Below, one piece after another: positions 43,652 through 56,047 of a stretch of 64,000 nucleotides of DNA; the stretch's first letter is position 1; each line of letters starts with the position of its first letter. The stretch is from positions 22,659,811-22,723,810 of the forward strand of contig CM040085.1 of NCBI GenBank assembly GCA_022496805.1, read 5' to 3'. Both the position numbers and the translations under genes were made by a program. The notes beneath the pieces are model-generated. The model was not told the DNA's origin. It did no database searches and was given only the letters and a program-made list of their open reading frames with translations. The DNA comes from Pohlia nutans (taxonomy: Eukaryota > Streptophyta > Bryopsida > Bryales > Mniaceae).

Positions 43652-43815
43652 CTTTCTTTAGACAAGCATGTAGATTGGTGTGGGGGCACGTGTAGATTCC
43701 ATGGTGGGAACTTGAGTGTGCATTGGGGGTGCTTATCTAGTTTTGGGAAGGTGCGATGTTCAAATCTCCCTGACCACAAAGTGCGTTTTGAATTTTTGAT
43801 TGGTAAAAAAAAAAA
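43652..43815 (+). mobile_element. SINE with A-tail and 9-bp target duplication
   Basis: A 164-bp body ends in 11 A (43805-43815). It is flanked by exact GAGCCAAAC direct repeats at 43643-43651 and 43816-43824. GATGTTCAAATCTCC resembles a B box. This is a clean retroposed insertion. Confidence 0.85.
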
Positions 43816-43824
43816 GAGCCAAAC

Positions 43825-44938
43825 TTGTTTTTGACACAAATACTAGTTATGCCTGGTCTTTCCTCTTGTGAAAATATTTTGCTCAACTTTATGGATAACT
43901 CTATTGTTAAAAATAATTATGACATTTACAAGAATTTCAACAAAATATCAATAGTTTCCAAAATTTACAAAAGTTCTTACCTTTAACTCATTGCATATAC
44001 GTTGATCTAAACTATAATTCACCAAATATAGAGATGTAAAACTAGGCTAAAATTACTTCAAACTTTGCTCTAATTTCTTTAGTTTTTATTGTTGGATGAT
44101 ATTTTGTAAGAAAAAACTAAATTCAGCCACTTTGATTTAGATTGTCTTGCACCCATAGTGTTTTATAAGAGAGGGTTGAGTGCATTGTTTCAGATGGGTA
44201 CTCATGCAATGGGTGAGTGGTAGTTCTACGTGTGTACTTCCGAAGTACGCGTAGGCTCTACAGTGTAAACTTCACCCTAATTTGTGCTTGAATAGAACCC
44301 CTACTTCCAATGGCAAAGCCATTTATACTAACTTAGATAGAACATACATAGAAAGTACACGTGTTGAAAAGATCACTTTAGATAATGGGACATTTGAGGC
44401 CACTTTACATGATAGGCCAAGGCCAATTTGCAGCTATGACATGCGAGAATCCTTGTATGTGATTGAACTATTCCACAAAATCAACCCCAAGGCCTTTACA
44501 TGATGGAGTCAAGAACATTCCCTAAAATCCATATTCTAATGGGTTGAAATTATATTCTAATGCACTAAAAACAAACTTTGACACGTCTTAAGAAAGAGAA
44601 TTGGGTTGTACCAAAATGGAAACCCAATTTACTTCCCTTGGGCCGTGTCAGAGCTCTCTCCCTTCTTAGCCCGAGCCACTACTTTTTCGTGAATTAGTTT
44701 TGGCCTTGGCCTGTCATGTAAAGCGGCTCTCATTATGGCCGAAACAGGCTGGCTACATGGACATGCAAATTTGAGCTGACTTGGCCTATCAAGGTGTCCA
44801 CGGAGGATCAGTGACATGCATTTCCTGAACATGCTGGCATTGGACATTCAGTTAGTTTTGACTGTCTGTTTGATTGTCATCACCAGGGTGGTTCCAGTCG
44901 GAACTGTCTTACGGTTTGTTGACTGTTGAAAGAATGTT
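43825..44938. other. Intergenic DNA, no gene seen
   Basis: Two short stretches share TTTACATGA(T/C)AGGCCAAGGCC in opposite orientations (about 44406 and 44700), a small inverted duplication. No recognisable coding sequence. Confidence 0.4.
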
Positions 44939-45745
44939 TTAACCCTTTAGTGCCTAGAGTGGTTATGAAGAAACCACAGTTTTTTGGGTGATGTTTTTTT
45001 AAAACTTTCTATGTTGAAATTCAGAATACCATTAATAGTATTCAACCATATAAATGTAAACATAGCTTAATGAAACAAGTGTCGGTTAAATCTTGGTAAG
45101 ATCGGACCGTTGGATTGGAAGATTATAGTATGTCTTTGAACCGTATAGTGCACACTCAAAAATGAGATTTTGGGGGTGTGTGACTTCAAGGTTAAATAGA
45201 ATTTGAGTTAAATTTTCTAAAATGAAAGTGAAGATGTTCAGCAATGACTTGTGTCAACACCTCTCCATTCCAATCTTTCATGTCAAGAACAGACTCATAC
45301 ATAATTATTGTGAATTTTATAAGTGAGAGTGACTTATCCATGTACGGTTTAGGACAAAGTTTATACGTTAAAATAATAAAGGAGTTGGTACATTGATCAA
45401 GATCGGACTACATACACTAATGGAACATGAACAAGAGAACAGAATCCCAAAAAAGAATACAAGATAACAAACTTCCAAACACAAGAAATATCACAAAGTA
45501 CATGTGTTGTGTTTGTAAGTATTTGTTGTCTTTTGAGGCATTTGCAGTATTTTGGTGTTTTGTACATAGATATTTGGATAGTTAAGAAAGTCAGATTCCA
45601 AATTTTCTTTTTGCATCATCTACAGAATCAAAAGTTACAGTTTTGAACTTCAAACATCAGACTGAGATGGTTCACGGATTTTACGACATTTCATTTCTAG
45701 TGATCTAGTGACCACTTAGTGGTTACCTAGGCACTAAAGAGTTAA
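44939..45745 (+). mobile_element. piggyBac-like MITE, family D (D1), intact
   Basis: TTAACCCTTTAGTGCCTAGAG is at the left and CCTAGGCACTAAAGAGTTAA at the right, 807 bp. Subterminal arms GTGGTTATGAAGAAACCAC and ACCACTTAGTGGTTACC extend the inverted repeat. No transposase ORF. Confidence 0.82.
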
Positions 45746-46493
45746 GGCACTTTCTATTGGAAAGGTACTTGAAAACTCTTCTAACAATCAAAGATTGTCT
45801 CAAAGTGGAAACTCTTGTGAAGTCACGTGTGAAGTATCGTGAAGTCTCAGCACGTATAGTTCCTTGAAATTTTTTCAAGACTTTCATAGAAGGAAAAGAT
45901 GTTAGGATTGTATGTGAAAGATGGAAGCTCAAAGAACAAGTTATAGAAGGGAGGTTTTAATTTTTTTCCTTTTTTTTTTTTTTTTCCTATGTACAAACTT
46001 ATGCCCAAATCGCACTTTCAACAATGAAACATAAAAAAGTGGGATAATTTCAACACTTTCTTGGAAAAAGATGAGGAGATGAATACTAGCAGTCCGATGA
46101 GTTAGGGTGTATCGCTCTACCAAAGGAAAAAAAATATAAAAAATAGACTGCTCCAAATCCTGGGCTTCGATTTTGTAGCTCATAAAATTTTGAATCTTCA
46201 TCCAAATTTTGTGACGATTGTGGAGAATGATCTGATATGAATAAAAACTTAGAATAAAAATAAAAATCGCTGAAGATCAAGCTGCGCGCATTGGGCAGGG
46301 ATTGTGAGGTCAAGTCGGTTTGTAGAAGACAACTCACTGCTTGATTTGAAACGCTTAGCAGGTAGTGTGTATATTATTAGTTTTCAATTTGACGGTTGCG
46401 GTGATCAATTGCAAGAAAGAAAAATCTTCAACAAAGACAAAATCAACACAATCGAAATTTGCATTTTCGCTTGGAAAGACACCAACAGTGATG

Positions 46494-46975
46494 TATGAAC
46501 ATTATCCAAATGATATGAGACATGCATTTCATATGATGTAAAAGCATATAATAATATACAAAGGCCATACTTATATATAAAATGCCATTGGTAATAAATG
46601 GGCATCATCTAAATCACATTCAGAGACATGTGTTTCATATGATATAAGGGCATGTTAGAAAATACAAAAGCCATAGTTATTTATAAAATGCCAATAGTAA
46701 GATGTGATATCATCCAAATAATATGAAACATGCGTTTGATATGTTATGAAGGCATATAATAATATACGTAGGCCATAGTTAATTACAAAAAGCACGGGTC
46801 AACTATTGGCATCATCCAGATAATGTGAGACATATGTTTCATTTGATATAAAGGCATATAATAATATATAGAGGCCATAGTTACATATAAAACGCCATGA
46901 GCAATGTGTGAGCATCATCCGAATAATATGAGACATGCATTTCATAGGATATAAAGGCATATAATAATATATTAG
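46494..46975. repeat. ~105-bp tandem repeat, about 4.6 copies
   Basis: Each unit has CATCATCC(A/G)AATAATATGA or a variant, GACATGCATTTCATATGAT, AAAGGCATATAATAATATA and GGCCATAGTTA. Units are diverged, so the array is old. Confidence 0.88.
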
Positions 46976-47440
46976 CCACAACATACTAGATCTTCTATAA
47001 AATTCACAAGGAAAAGAGTAAATTGGTCAAAATTTGTACATAGTTTCTACATTATATAAGACATTTTGATGTAAGTTTTTGGGAGCATTGGATGCTTTTA
47101 TAGCTTTTGACATTTTTTGGGTTGTGCAAATCCTCCACCAATAAAAATAAAATTATTTGAGTCCTTTTTTCAATATTCATGTGTTCATTTAGTATTATTA
47201 TAATTTTAGAAATATTTTGGATGATTTTTTGAATCAACATGTGAGTTTTAATGTGAGATTTAGTACGTTGTGACTAATGTGACTAATGCCCTAAGAGGGC
47301 ATTAGCCACATTAGTCACAACATAGTAGATCTTCCATAAAATTCACAGGGAAAGGCATAATTTTTTCAAAATATGTAAACAGTTTCTACATTATATAAGA
47401 CACTTTGATGTAAATTTCTGTGAGCATTGGACACTTTTAT
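46968..47440. repeat. Direct repeat with a central near-perfect hairpin
   Basis: About 150 bp (ATTAGCCACAACATACTAGA ... TTCTACATTATATAAGACA) recurs at 47308. Between the copies, 47268-47320 folds on itself: two 26-bp arms reading GTGACTAATG and GACTAATGCCCT, one mismatch and a 3-bp loop. Confidence 0.75.
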
Positions 47441-47604
47441 AACTTTTAACAATTTGTCTTTCTCAAGGATTTTAATATTTTATTGGGTGCAGTCCAAAAC
47501 TAAAAACTGGCCTCTTTTTCCGGCGAGCGTGTGTTTATTGGCTCCGATTTGTAGGTTGAAGATTTTGTGCCATTTACTCTGTTGCAACTAGAATGTTGAT
47601 GTTT

Positions 47605-48043
47605 TTAACCCCTAAACGTCCTCATCTCTCCCCGAATTTGGAGAATTTTAAAGATGTCTTATAAAATGTAACTAAGAGGGATATTTAATATTTTGAGCTT
47701 GATATGTGAATAAAAGTTGTACATTATGAATTTTAGATTTTATCCATATGGTAGATCTATGATTATTGTCACCAATATTTTTGTATAAAATTTGAAACTT
47801 AAAATTCAATTTTTTTTCGTAATTTGATTACAAATAGGATATTGACAATTTGTACATGAGATTTGTTGTGATTGGTTGAAATGTAATACTCTAAGTGTAG
47901 TGTTTTTTTGGAGATTTTTTGGTTGCTTAATTTTATGAGTTGACTTTTTAAAAAGCACTTTTACATTGAAATCTTTGAAATTTTGGGTGAATCATTACAA
48001 TATGAAATGAGGCATAAATATTTTACAAATCATCCCTTTTCTA
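47605..48043 (+). mobile_element. Truncated piggyBac-like MITE, family B (B5)
   Basis: TTAACCCCTAAACGTCCTCA is at the left. The interior follows family B to AATCATCCCTTTTCT; the right end is missing. Confidence 0.75.
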
Positions 48044-48178
48044 TATTATCCTTACTAGGTGAAAGAGTGAATTGAAGTCTAGGTTAACTCTATACTTTCG
48101 TGTCAGAAGGGTCCGACACGACATGACTAGCACAACATGGCATGACACGACATGATCAACATGATGAACATCCTTGGT

Positions 48179-48361
48179 GAGTTGCATGTAGAGAGAGTAA
48201 CTGAGCGTGAATGAAGAGTTTGTTAGGGAAGTGTTGCGTGAGTTGCATGTAGAGAGAGTAACTGAGCGTGGATGAAGAGTTTGTTAGGGAAGTGTTGCGT
48301 GAGTTGTATGTAGAGAGAGTAACTGAGCGTGGATGAAGAGTTTGTTAGGGAAGTGTTGCCA
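48179..48361. repeat. 61-bp tandem repeat, three copies
   Basis: GAGTTGCATGTAGAGAGAGT starts the first two units; the third differs by one base. The end of the unit (AGAGTTTGTTAGGGAAGTGT) reappears inverted near 60085. Confidence 0.93.
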
Positions 48362-49054
48362 ACTTGGCCACCCGGACCAAATTCGCAAATGCTACCCTTA
48401 AGAGTTGCATGTACAAATGGTCCAATGCATGTTCGATCTGGGAGGGGAATCTTGTGAGGGATCAAATTCTAGCTTTGCTGGAGTTTGGGTCTCATGTCGA
48501 TCCCCTACAGAAGCTAGTACGTACGGCGTGCAGGAGACTGACTGTACAGTACAGTAAGCAGGCCAGGTTCACGTAATGAACTTGACCGTGAAGTTCTCCG
48601 AAGTTGTTGGTGGAACCAGCCTACCGATCGAACCGGATTCATCTCGATCAGATACATCTCCCCTTAGCACCAACACTTAGTTCCTCTACTATACACAACC
48701 TTGGAAGCGAAACCCCAAAGCAGGAATCATATACACAAGTCAGAAGTAGGACCAACTTCCACGACAACAATATATGCCGGCCAAATCATAAGAGTCGATC
48801 ATAACAGGCCTAGTGGAATCTGCGTGCGCCATGGATCGGTTAGTGTACTTCCTGATTCTGTACTAGGATGTTCCCATACTTCTTTCTGTCTTACTTACAT
48901 TTCTGAGTATTCTTGCAAGAGCAAGTGCTTCAAAATGTTGTTGAAGAAGTGTACGTGTTGACCCGGCGATTGCTCGATGGTTCCAGACCACTCGATCGCG
49001 TTCAATCTGTGAAGAAACATAGTTACATAGATACATATCGGACGATTACATACG
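48362..49054 (+). other. Upstream region of the first small membrane-protein ORF
   Basis: Less AT-rich than the surrounding DNA and free of recognised transposons. It probably holds the promoter and 5' leader, but no TATA box or splice signal is certain. Confidence 0.35.
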
Positions 49055-49273
49055 ATGTATGATAATGGCAGCAGAGCGGGGCAGCGGTGGGACAACAGCG
49101 TGGTGGTGTCGTTGCTGGTGATGCAGGCGTACGCTGTGTCGCTTCTGCTGCTTGCGTCGGTGTTGGTATGGACTGTGGGCGACGCGTGGATGCAGTACGT
49201 CTCCTACTCTCCGGAAAGCGCCTACAATCACGACAACAACTTCACGGTTCTAGACTTCGCTCCCACCCTGTAA
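49055..49273 (+). CDS. Small one-helix membrane protein, unknown family (paralogue 1)
   Basis: A 72-residue ORF that I do not recognise. It has a polar N-terminus (MYDNGSRAGQRWDN), one hydrophobic segment (about 17-42: QAYAVSLLLLASVLVW), the motif WTVGDAW, then a polar tail with a potential glycosylation site (NNFT). The core AY-x-VSLLLLA-x-VL-x-WT-x-GDA is shared with the ORF at 58378. Over the 21 codons from GCGTAC to GATGCG/TGC, I count 7 silent and 5 amino-acid-changing codon differences, more silent than chance would give. Both ORFs start in a similar context (ACGATG). It could be a signal-anchored peptide or one exon of a larger gene. Real protein likely, function unknown. Confidence 0.6.
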   Translation: MYDNGSRAGQRWDNSVVVSLLVMQAYAVSLLLLASVLVWTVGDAWMQYVSYSPESAYNHDNNFTVLDFAPTL

Positions 49274-50706
49274 GAATCGATCTCCCCCGACCCGACCCGG
49301 CAAGTATGCATGCATGCGGCGATATTTAGAACGACGGTTCCTTCAAGTCCACGTTTAATTTGTGCAGTACGTCAAGCATCGCCACTGACCGTATACGTAC
49401 ATCAAGCTTCGATCTCCCGACACGCAACAACCGGGCACAACATCGTCAAGCTAGTCAAAGAGCACGTCACACGGAGACCAGGAAGACCAGCTTGACAGTA
49501 GACAACGTCGGAGATCGACTGTTTTGCAAGTGGGGGGATCGATCATCTGCTCCATGATACATACAATCCCTTTGAAGTGAGCGATTTGGGGGTAGATTAT
49601 TAATTCTCAATGTAACCTGTATAATTAATAAAATACGATCCACAACAAAGAGGGGCTATGAGTACCTATGTTGCATCATAACAAGAGGCAGATACGTGAG
49701 TTAAAATTTGCCATTTTTCTTGTTTTGTAAGGATCAGCAAACTGTATGAATAGATGATCCTGCATGCTGCTTAATTAATTTACAGCAGCATTCTTTGTTT
49801 CAGAGGTTGAATTCCCAATCCTCCATGTATACGAAATATGATCTCAATTAATGTCACAGTTAATAATGCTTTGACATCACGGCGATTCATGTACATTCAT
49901 GAATTATGCCAAGTGAATATATATATATAGATAGATCAGCTGGATCTTGTTTATATGTAGAGCTACTCTTACATGAATTGAATAACCTGTATCTGTTCAT
50001 GCATGCGTTTTTGTTTTGTTCAGAGGAACTGCATGAATGGTGATTTGAAATGTTGAAAACAGAAGTTCTAAGTAATGGAAACTTGGAAAGGAGGTTTCAG
50101 TTCTACTTATGTATTTTTTATTGCCTGTACAGTACAGTACAACAAAGTTGTGCTTAGGTTCACGCATTGAAACATGTCACTATGCCATTGTTTGATGTTC
50201 AAATCAAACGCATTTAAGAGCAAATTAACGCATGTGATTACGTCTATGCCATTAGTCCCTCTTGCATCCTCTGCACTGAACGGATATCTGGAAATAACAT
50301 AGCCATATTCTGTTAAAATGGCCAAGTTGTAAGATAACATCTAGCAGGGATTGTTGCAAGTTAACATCTGGAACAACATCTGCACTATTGCACGGTGAAA
50401 CTCACACGGAGAAATTATAGCTCTATATTTGAACTGAAGAGCCCTTCAAGACTTCAACTTAAAGTTCCCCACCCTCACACACCAAACGTGTTCACTAAAT
50501 GGTCAATAGTCCAATCACATGTAAAATGTAGGATACATTCAACTAAACTTAGATTGATGAGCCATTTAGTGAATTGAAGCCTGCATGAATGCTGCTAGAT
50601 TACGGAGCTATGAGGCATGTTTTTGAGAAGGGCTTTCATCTAGGAAATAGGAAACCTAGAGCATTTTGAGATGTCCATTTGGCATTAGAGGGGCTTGAGA
50701 AACTCG
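49274..50706. other. Downstream and intergenic DNA, no gene seen
   Basis: The first ~300 bases are less AT-rich and may be the 3' UTR or further exons of the small gene. The remainder is AT-rich without recognised features. Confidence 0.35.
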
Positions 50707-50708
50707 TA

Positions 50709-50841
50709 AAACACATTTCGTTAAAACTGGACTACTAGACTGAAAAAGTGATAGGAAGTGCTGCCCAGCCTGCCCTTTTCAATAGAGATAGGTCCCCAAT
50801 TTTTCCAGTCTGGTAGTCCAGTTTTAACAAAATGTGTGTTT
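50709..50841. mobile_element. Short MITE with TTAAAACTGGACTAC inverted ends
   Basis: AAACACATTTCGTTAAAACT and its near complement AGTTTTAACAAAATGTGTGTT bound 133 bp; the arms extend through GGACTAC(T/C)AGACTG. A related end lies at 39375. Confidence 0.75.
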
Positions 50842-51984
50842 CATATGAAAACTCAATCTACACCTATTCTAGCTTTGATCAAAGTTTCAGTTTGGCAACC
50901 AAAAACCCATCTAAGCACTCGGAAACACTAATTTTTAGGACTTGAATGTCACATTTACACCAAGGTTGTCTTACTCAACCATTAGATAAAGTGTCAAATA
51001 TGACGTCAAAGGCATCTAGTAGACCTCCCTGTATGTTAGACTACTATACTCATAGAATATACCTGGACTATTCTAGAACATTCTAAAATATTTTTGGATG
51101 TTCGAAAATATTTCAACCAAGTTATGAGTTATTTAACAAATTTAACACTTGTCTAAACAGACATTGAACGTCAAATGTCTAATACGACATCAATTTGGAA
51201 AATAATGTCAGATATGACAACCCTGATTTACACACGCTCAAATTTGCCAAATATCCCAAATAACAAATATAGGGTTCTTCCTAATGTTCAGCAATATCCT
51301 CAAAAGCTAGGTGGAGAAAGAGATAACATGTTCTTTGGACTGTATTGAAATTTTGTTAATCAATCATCTTAGTCGGACACCAAAAGAATTAGAGAAGGGA
51401 ATTTATGTTATTCTAGCCAGTTAGTCTTGAATTATCATGAACACTAATTTGGAAATAATAACCATATTTTGTTAAAATGGTCATTTCTTTCTTGCGGAGA
51501 AATCAAAGTTAAGCGCGCACTTTAATTTGTAGAGACAAACAGATAGAGGCTGAAACAAATCAAAATTAAAAATTGACTTGAAACAAGTCAATCAATCCAA
51601 AAATGTTTCGAAACGATCCAAAAATGCTCCAAAACAACTTAGAATGAGTCAAAATAACTATGAAAGATTAAGGCTTGAGCCTTGATTTCTCACTTACATT
51701 TTGTCAATAGATTGATATGGTCATTATTTCTAAATATCCGTTCATGAACACTCGAGGTTCAAAATATCAAATCTTGAATGTGGACAAACCTTTCACTACA
51801 TTAAAATTGTGATTTAATGTCCAGGACATTATTTTTCAACACATACACTATTTGACTTTTAGGAGATTAGTGACCCTTGTAAAAAAAAAAATTACTGTAA
51901 ATTTTTAAGCGATAAAAACTTCAATCTTTGTCACTTGATGGCAAGACATCAAACCATAAAAATGTGTCAGTCCAATAGAGTTAT
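50842..51984. other. AT-rich intergenic DNA, no gene seen
   Basis: Short repeated phrases (for example AATACGACATCAATTTGG and relatives) only; no coding signal. Confidence 0.35.
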
Positions 51985-52215
51985 CCGAAAACATAAGAGG
52001 AGTTCAAGAGGAGTTTGTTCTCTATATTAATTACAATTTGAACTGACAAGCATTGTTCATGAATAGTACCGATGGTCGAGTCTCTTGGCTTGAGGAAACT
52101 TGTGGAAAATCTCCTTTAGCATTGTGGAGGTCACAAGTTCCACACCCCATGGCGGCACAAAGCCTTGCTTTGATTATTCTTCAACTCACCATAAACTAGT
52201 TTTGCAATCTTTTTT
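51985..52215 (+). mobile_element. SINE-like element, family S (copy 1)
   Basis: It shares GGCTTGAGG, CCTTTAGCATTG, GAGGTCACAAGTTCCAC and CTCACCATA(A/G)ACTAGTTTTG with 56580-56772 and 62080-62312. GTCACAAGTTCCACACCCC resembles a B box, and the 3' end is T-rich. Confidence 0.65.
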
Positions 52216-52250
52216 AACATAGCCTATGAAATATGACCTATTAGTACACA

Positions 52251-52552
52251 TTAAAATTAACCAAAGTACAAAATAATAGTTAATATTAGCTAATTAGATA
52301 ATGGTAGGGTGCCAAAAAAATAGGCAAGAGAGAAATAACTTCCCCAGTTTCAATTTTTTTAATACCTCATTGTCACACAATCATGTCCCCAGGTTATATT
52401 TTAAAATTAACCAAAGTACAAAATTATAGTTGGTATTAGCTAATTCGATAATGGTAGGGTGCCAAAAAATAGGCAAGAGAGAAATAACTCCCCCAGTTTT
52501 AATTTTTTTAATACCTCATTGTCACACAATCATGTCCCCAGGTTATATTTTA
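52251..52552. repeat. 150-bp tandem duplication
   Basis: TTAAAATTAACCAAAGTACA starts copies at 52251 and 52401. The copies are about 95% identical, so the duplication is recent. Confidence 0.93.
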
Positions 52553-53501
52553 TGACGAGTGACCTCCCTAAGCACCGTACATACTCATTCTGTTCTCTGA
52601 TTGGCCGCCCTTCGGCCCCAGATTGAACTTGTGCTCTCCTCTTTGTTTTTTAATTGACCTAGTTCCTTTTTTCAGACTTAAAAAATAAAATAAAATAAAA
52701 AGACCTGCACAAAACATATGAAAATTGGGATTCAAATTTTCTATTAATTTTTTCAACCCAAAAACCATTTGTTAACAACTTCAACTTGTGTTGAAAATGA
52801 GACAAGCCCAAAATGAACTCCCATCTCCAAGCCACAATTTTCTCTTCTTGTCTTCAAGTCAACCCAGGTTGTTAAAAACGAACTCAACTCCATACACATT
52901 CCCAAGCAACAAGTTGAGGCAGGTACCCGCTAATAATGCAGAGTCATGTTGTGGGGGAGCCTGCCTGGTCTGTCAGTGGGCCAAGTAATTGGACCAAGTG
53001 AGATGCATCCCATGGCAATGTCGGTGACCAAGCTGACTGTTAATGTCATTCAAGGATTTTGAGTATCAACATGTATCAGACTCATTCTTGGGAGTGAAGA
53101 AAATGGGAGGCAACTCTATCTATTTAATTTTTATAGTACTATCTTATGGGGCCTCTAAACAATATATCTTTTGATGTAGATGGAATTAGAAAGTTAAATT
53201 GCTATTATTAGAATTGCATTTAAAAACTAAATACAATAGACCCAAAAAAATCTTGATTTGAACATTCGATGACCAAGATAAACCCCATTAAAAATTAGCT
53301 AACTTTAAAAAAAAGTAGAGGGCTCTTCAAATATAGTGTAATTTTTTTTAGAGGACTAATGGCATGACAAATGTGGCATGTTTTGTTTTGTTTTGGGCTT
53401 AGAGGGCCCTCTTTCGCCTTTTTTTTTCAAAGCTCCTCTAAATTAGCACACATTTGATTGGATGTGTCTAAATCACACAATGTCCAAACCCAAATTTTCT
53501 C

Positions 53502-53503
<2 letters not shown>
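52553..53503. other. AT-rich intergenic DNA, no gene seen
   Basis: Only short ORFs with no recognisable family. Confidence 0.35.
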
Positions 53504-53594
<91 letters not shown>

Positions 53595-53612
53595 CATATA
53601 TACATATATAAT
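53504..53612. repeat. (TA)n microsatellite with ATACAT variants
   Basis: About 35 TA units followed by interrupted TATACATATA units. Confidence 0.95.
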
Positions 53613-53990
53613 TTTTATTTTATTTTATTTTTGAAACAAATAGATGTTTTATTTCCATTGCACAACATTACAAACATCACACTGTGAACTAAGAGAGCAC
53701 ATACCAATGCTCTCCTGCAGGTGATATTCTTAGGATTTTTCTTCCTACAATATCTAATCTAGACATAATGCTCCTAATCATTTTCAACTAAGAGCGACGC
53801 CCCCACCATAACAAGTAACATGAGGCTCGGGAGCAATTCCCATTATGCTCAGGGTTCCTATCAAGTAAGGAAGTATTAGCCCTCATGGCATGCATCTGAC
53901 CAGAATCAAACTGCCGCCCTCGTTGGTGCAAATAGCACTTCTAAGGGGAACCCACCTCTCCACTATCACCTAGGTCATTCCGGACCATTC
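53613..53990 (-). mobile_element. Probable retroposon remnant with tRNA-like head
   Basis: On the minus strand a tRNA-like head (GATAGTGGAGAGGTGGGTTC, then GGCAGTTTGATTCTGG) is followed about 300 bp later by a tail ending AAAATAAAATAAAAAT. The order head-to-A-rich tail fits a SINE. Confidence 0.45.
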
Positions 53991-54917
53991 ACGAAGGATT
54001 TTCTTAATGCACTTCTATGATCTTTTTAATAATTTGTTATATATTAAAAAATATTTTTTAATATTTGGGGGCTCTTTTAGAGACTCCATTGAGGATGCTC
54101 TTACAGTTGAAGAATCAAGTTTTAATACAAACTGTTACTTATTAACCCCTAGAGGGTACTGTGTATTTGTTGTAGTGTAGGAAAACCAGACTCCATTGCT
54201 GCATATCATTTGTTTGTGTTGAAATGACATTGGTTTGACACGATCGAAATTGTTGATCATGTAGTAAAGAAAAAGAGCTCTAAAATGATATATTGCAATC
54301 AAAAACCCGAGATAAATGAGAAAATGTCAGCGTTGCAATTTGCAAAGTCAATGATGCAGATGGCCATATTGGGCATTTTGGTCCTTTAGGGATGAAGGCA
54401 CTCAAAAACACCCAAGAATTAATATGGTCCCAAAGTTTTAGTAATTATATTTAGCCATTATTTTGGGATTTTGGAAATCTAAGAGATAGTAGAGAAATTC
54501 ACAAAGTCTCTGGATCACCCATCTTGACTTGTAAGGTTCTACTTTTCTTATCCTGCGGACCACAATCTTGACTCACACAGTACGAGAACCCAGAAATTTC
54601 ATGACTTTATGAGTTTCTGTAGTAGAGTTATCAAATCCTGATTTCAATGTGAAGTTCCAATGTTTAGGGTATTCACAAGATATTAAGATGATTAAATATA
54701 AATCAAGATCCAAATGATGATGGAAACAGTCAAACAGTATAAGCTGCGTAGCTTGTGATTTGATTGAGAAATATTTGGTGGAATATACACATCACGTCTG
54801 TGGCAAGTTGCCCGGAACACTTGAGGTGGTACCGGAACAAAATTGATTGAATATCTTTTATATAGAAAAATATTGAATGATGATATGTTATTAACATTGT
54901 ACTGATCTATGGTAACA
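53991..54917. other. Intergenic DNA, no gene seen
   Basis: A possible old family-C-type pair of ends (TTAACCCCTAGAGGGTACTG at 54141 and TTTTGGTCCTTTAGGGATGA near 54378) bounds about 250 bp; the interior is unlike family C. Confidence 0.4.
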
Positions 54918-55465
54918 CTAACCCTTTGAGGCGCCTGCGTACACATAGTGGACGCTGAACAGATTCAAACTGTTCGAATTCCATTCAAATTGGACAGTTT
55001 TCATCCACCAAAATTTCTCATGGTTCTTGTGCAAGTTGACTATCCTTTGTACAGTTTGGATCTTCAAAATAGGTTATTATGATTTTTGGAAAAACAACAC
55101 AAGTGGTTTATGTCAAGTTTCATTCTTAGTTCAAAAAGTGAGACCTTAAAGATGATTTTCCAAAATAAGTAGAATCAAATAATGGAAACCATATCATCTT
55201 GTAGTGCATGTTATTTCAATTTCATTACAATTTTTTTATTTTAAATTCCGTTAATTCATGATTTTTAATTGATTTTCAAGAGATAACCTTGCAAAATTAA
55301 TTGAAAAATATTAAAGAAATATATGATTAATCCATCCGTACAAATGTGATCTTCACATTGACATTTACAACTTTTCTTTGTACATCAACTCCATTTTTGG
55401 TTTTCATCAAACATTCTATAACGAATCTTTGAAAACAGTGTTGAACTGGGACGTTAAAGGGTTAA
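54918..55465 (+). mobile_element. piggyBac-like MITE, family A, adjacent to B6
   Basis: CTAACCCTTTGAGGCGCCTG is at the left (first T of TTAA mutated), GGGACGTTAAAGGGTTAA at the right, 548 bp. It ends 5 bp before the family B copy at 55471. Confidence 0.82.
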
Positions 55466-55470
55466 CCCGC

Positions 55471-56047
55471 TTAACCCCTAAATGCCTAGAGTCCTCTCCA
55501 AATTCGGCAGTTTTGCAAAGATGCATTATAAAATGCAACCTAAAGGGATATTTTGAACTTGATATATGAATAAAAGTTGTACATTATGAATTTTAGATTC
55601 TATCCATACGGTTAGATCTATAATTGCTATTACCAATAATTTTGTATAAAATTTGAAACGTGAAATTCAAAATTATTTTGTAATTCAATTACAAATAAGA
55701 TATTGATAATCTACGGATGAAATTCAATGTGATTGGTTGAAATGTAATACTCTACGTGTAGTGATTTTTGGGGATTTTTTGATTGCTTAATTTTATGAGT
55801 TGACTTTTTTTAGAGCACTTTTACACTGAAATCTTCAAAATTTTGGGTGAATCACTACAATATGAAACGAGGCATAAAAAAATTGCAAATCATCCCCTTT
55901 CTAATTGGATCACATATGCATGAAGCTAACTTCCCATAGAATCTACAGTAAAAATTCCACACTACAAAAAGTGCATGACGGATGAGAAATTTTGGATGAA
56001 ATCTGTACATCGTCCAAAAAATGGACACTTAGGCAGTTAGGGGTTAA
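55471..56047 (+). mobile_element. piggyBac-like MITE, family B (B6), full length
   Basis: TTAACCCCTAAATGCCTAGAG is at the left and ACTTAGGCAGTTAGGGGTTAA at the right, 577 bp, the best complete B copy. Confidence 0.85.

Noticed and set aside
22051..48361. CRISPR-like arrays
   Set aside because: The tandem repeats at 22051, 24137, 46494 and 48179 have no unique spacers between units and lie in plant nuclear DNA.
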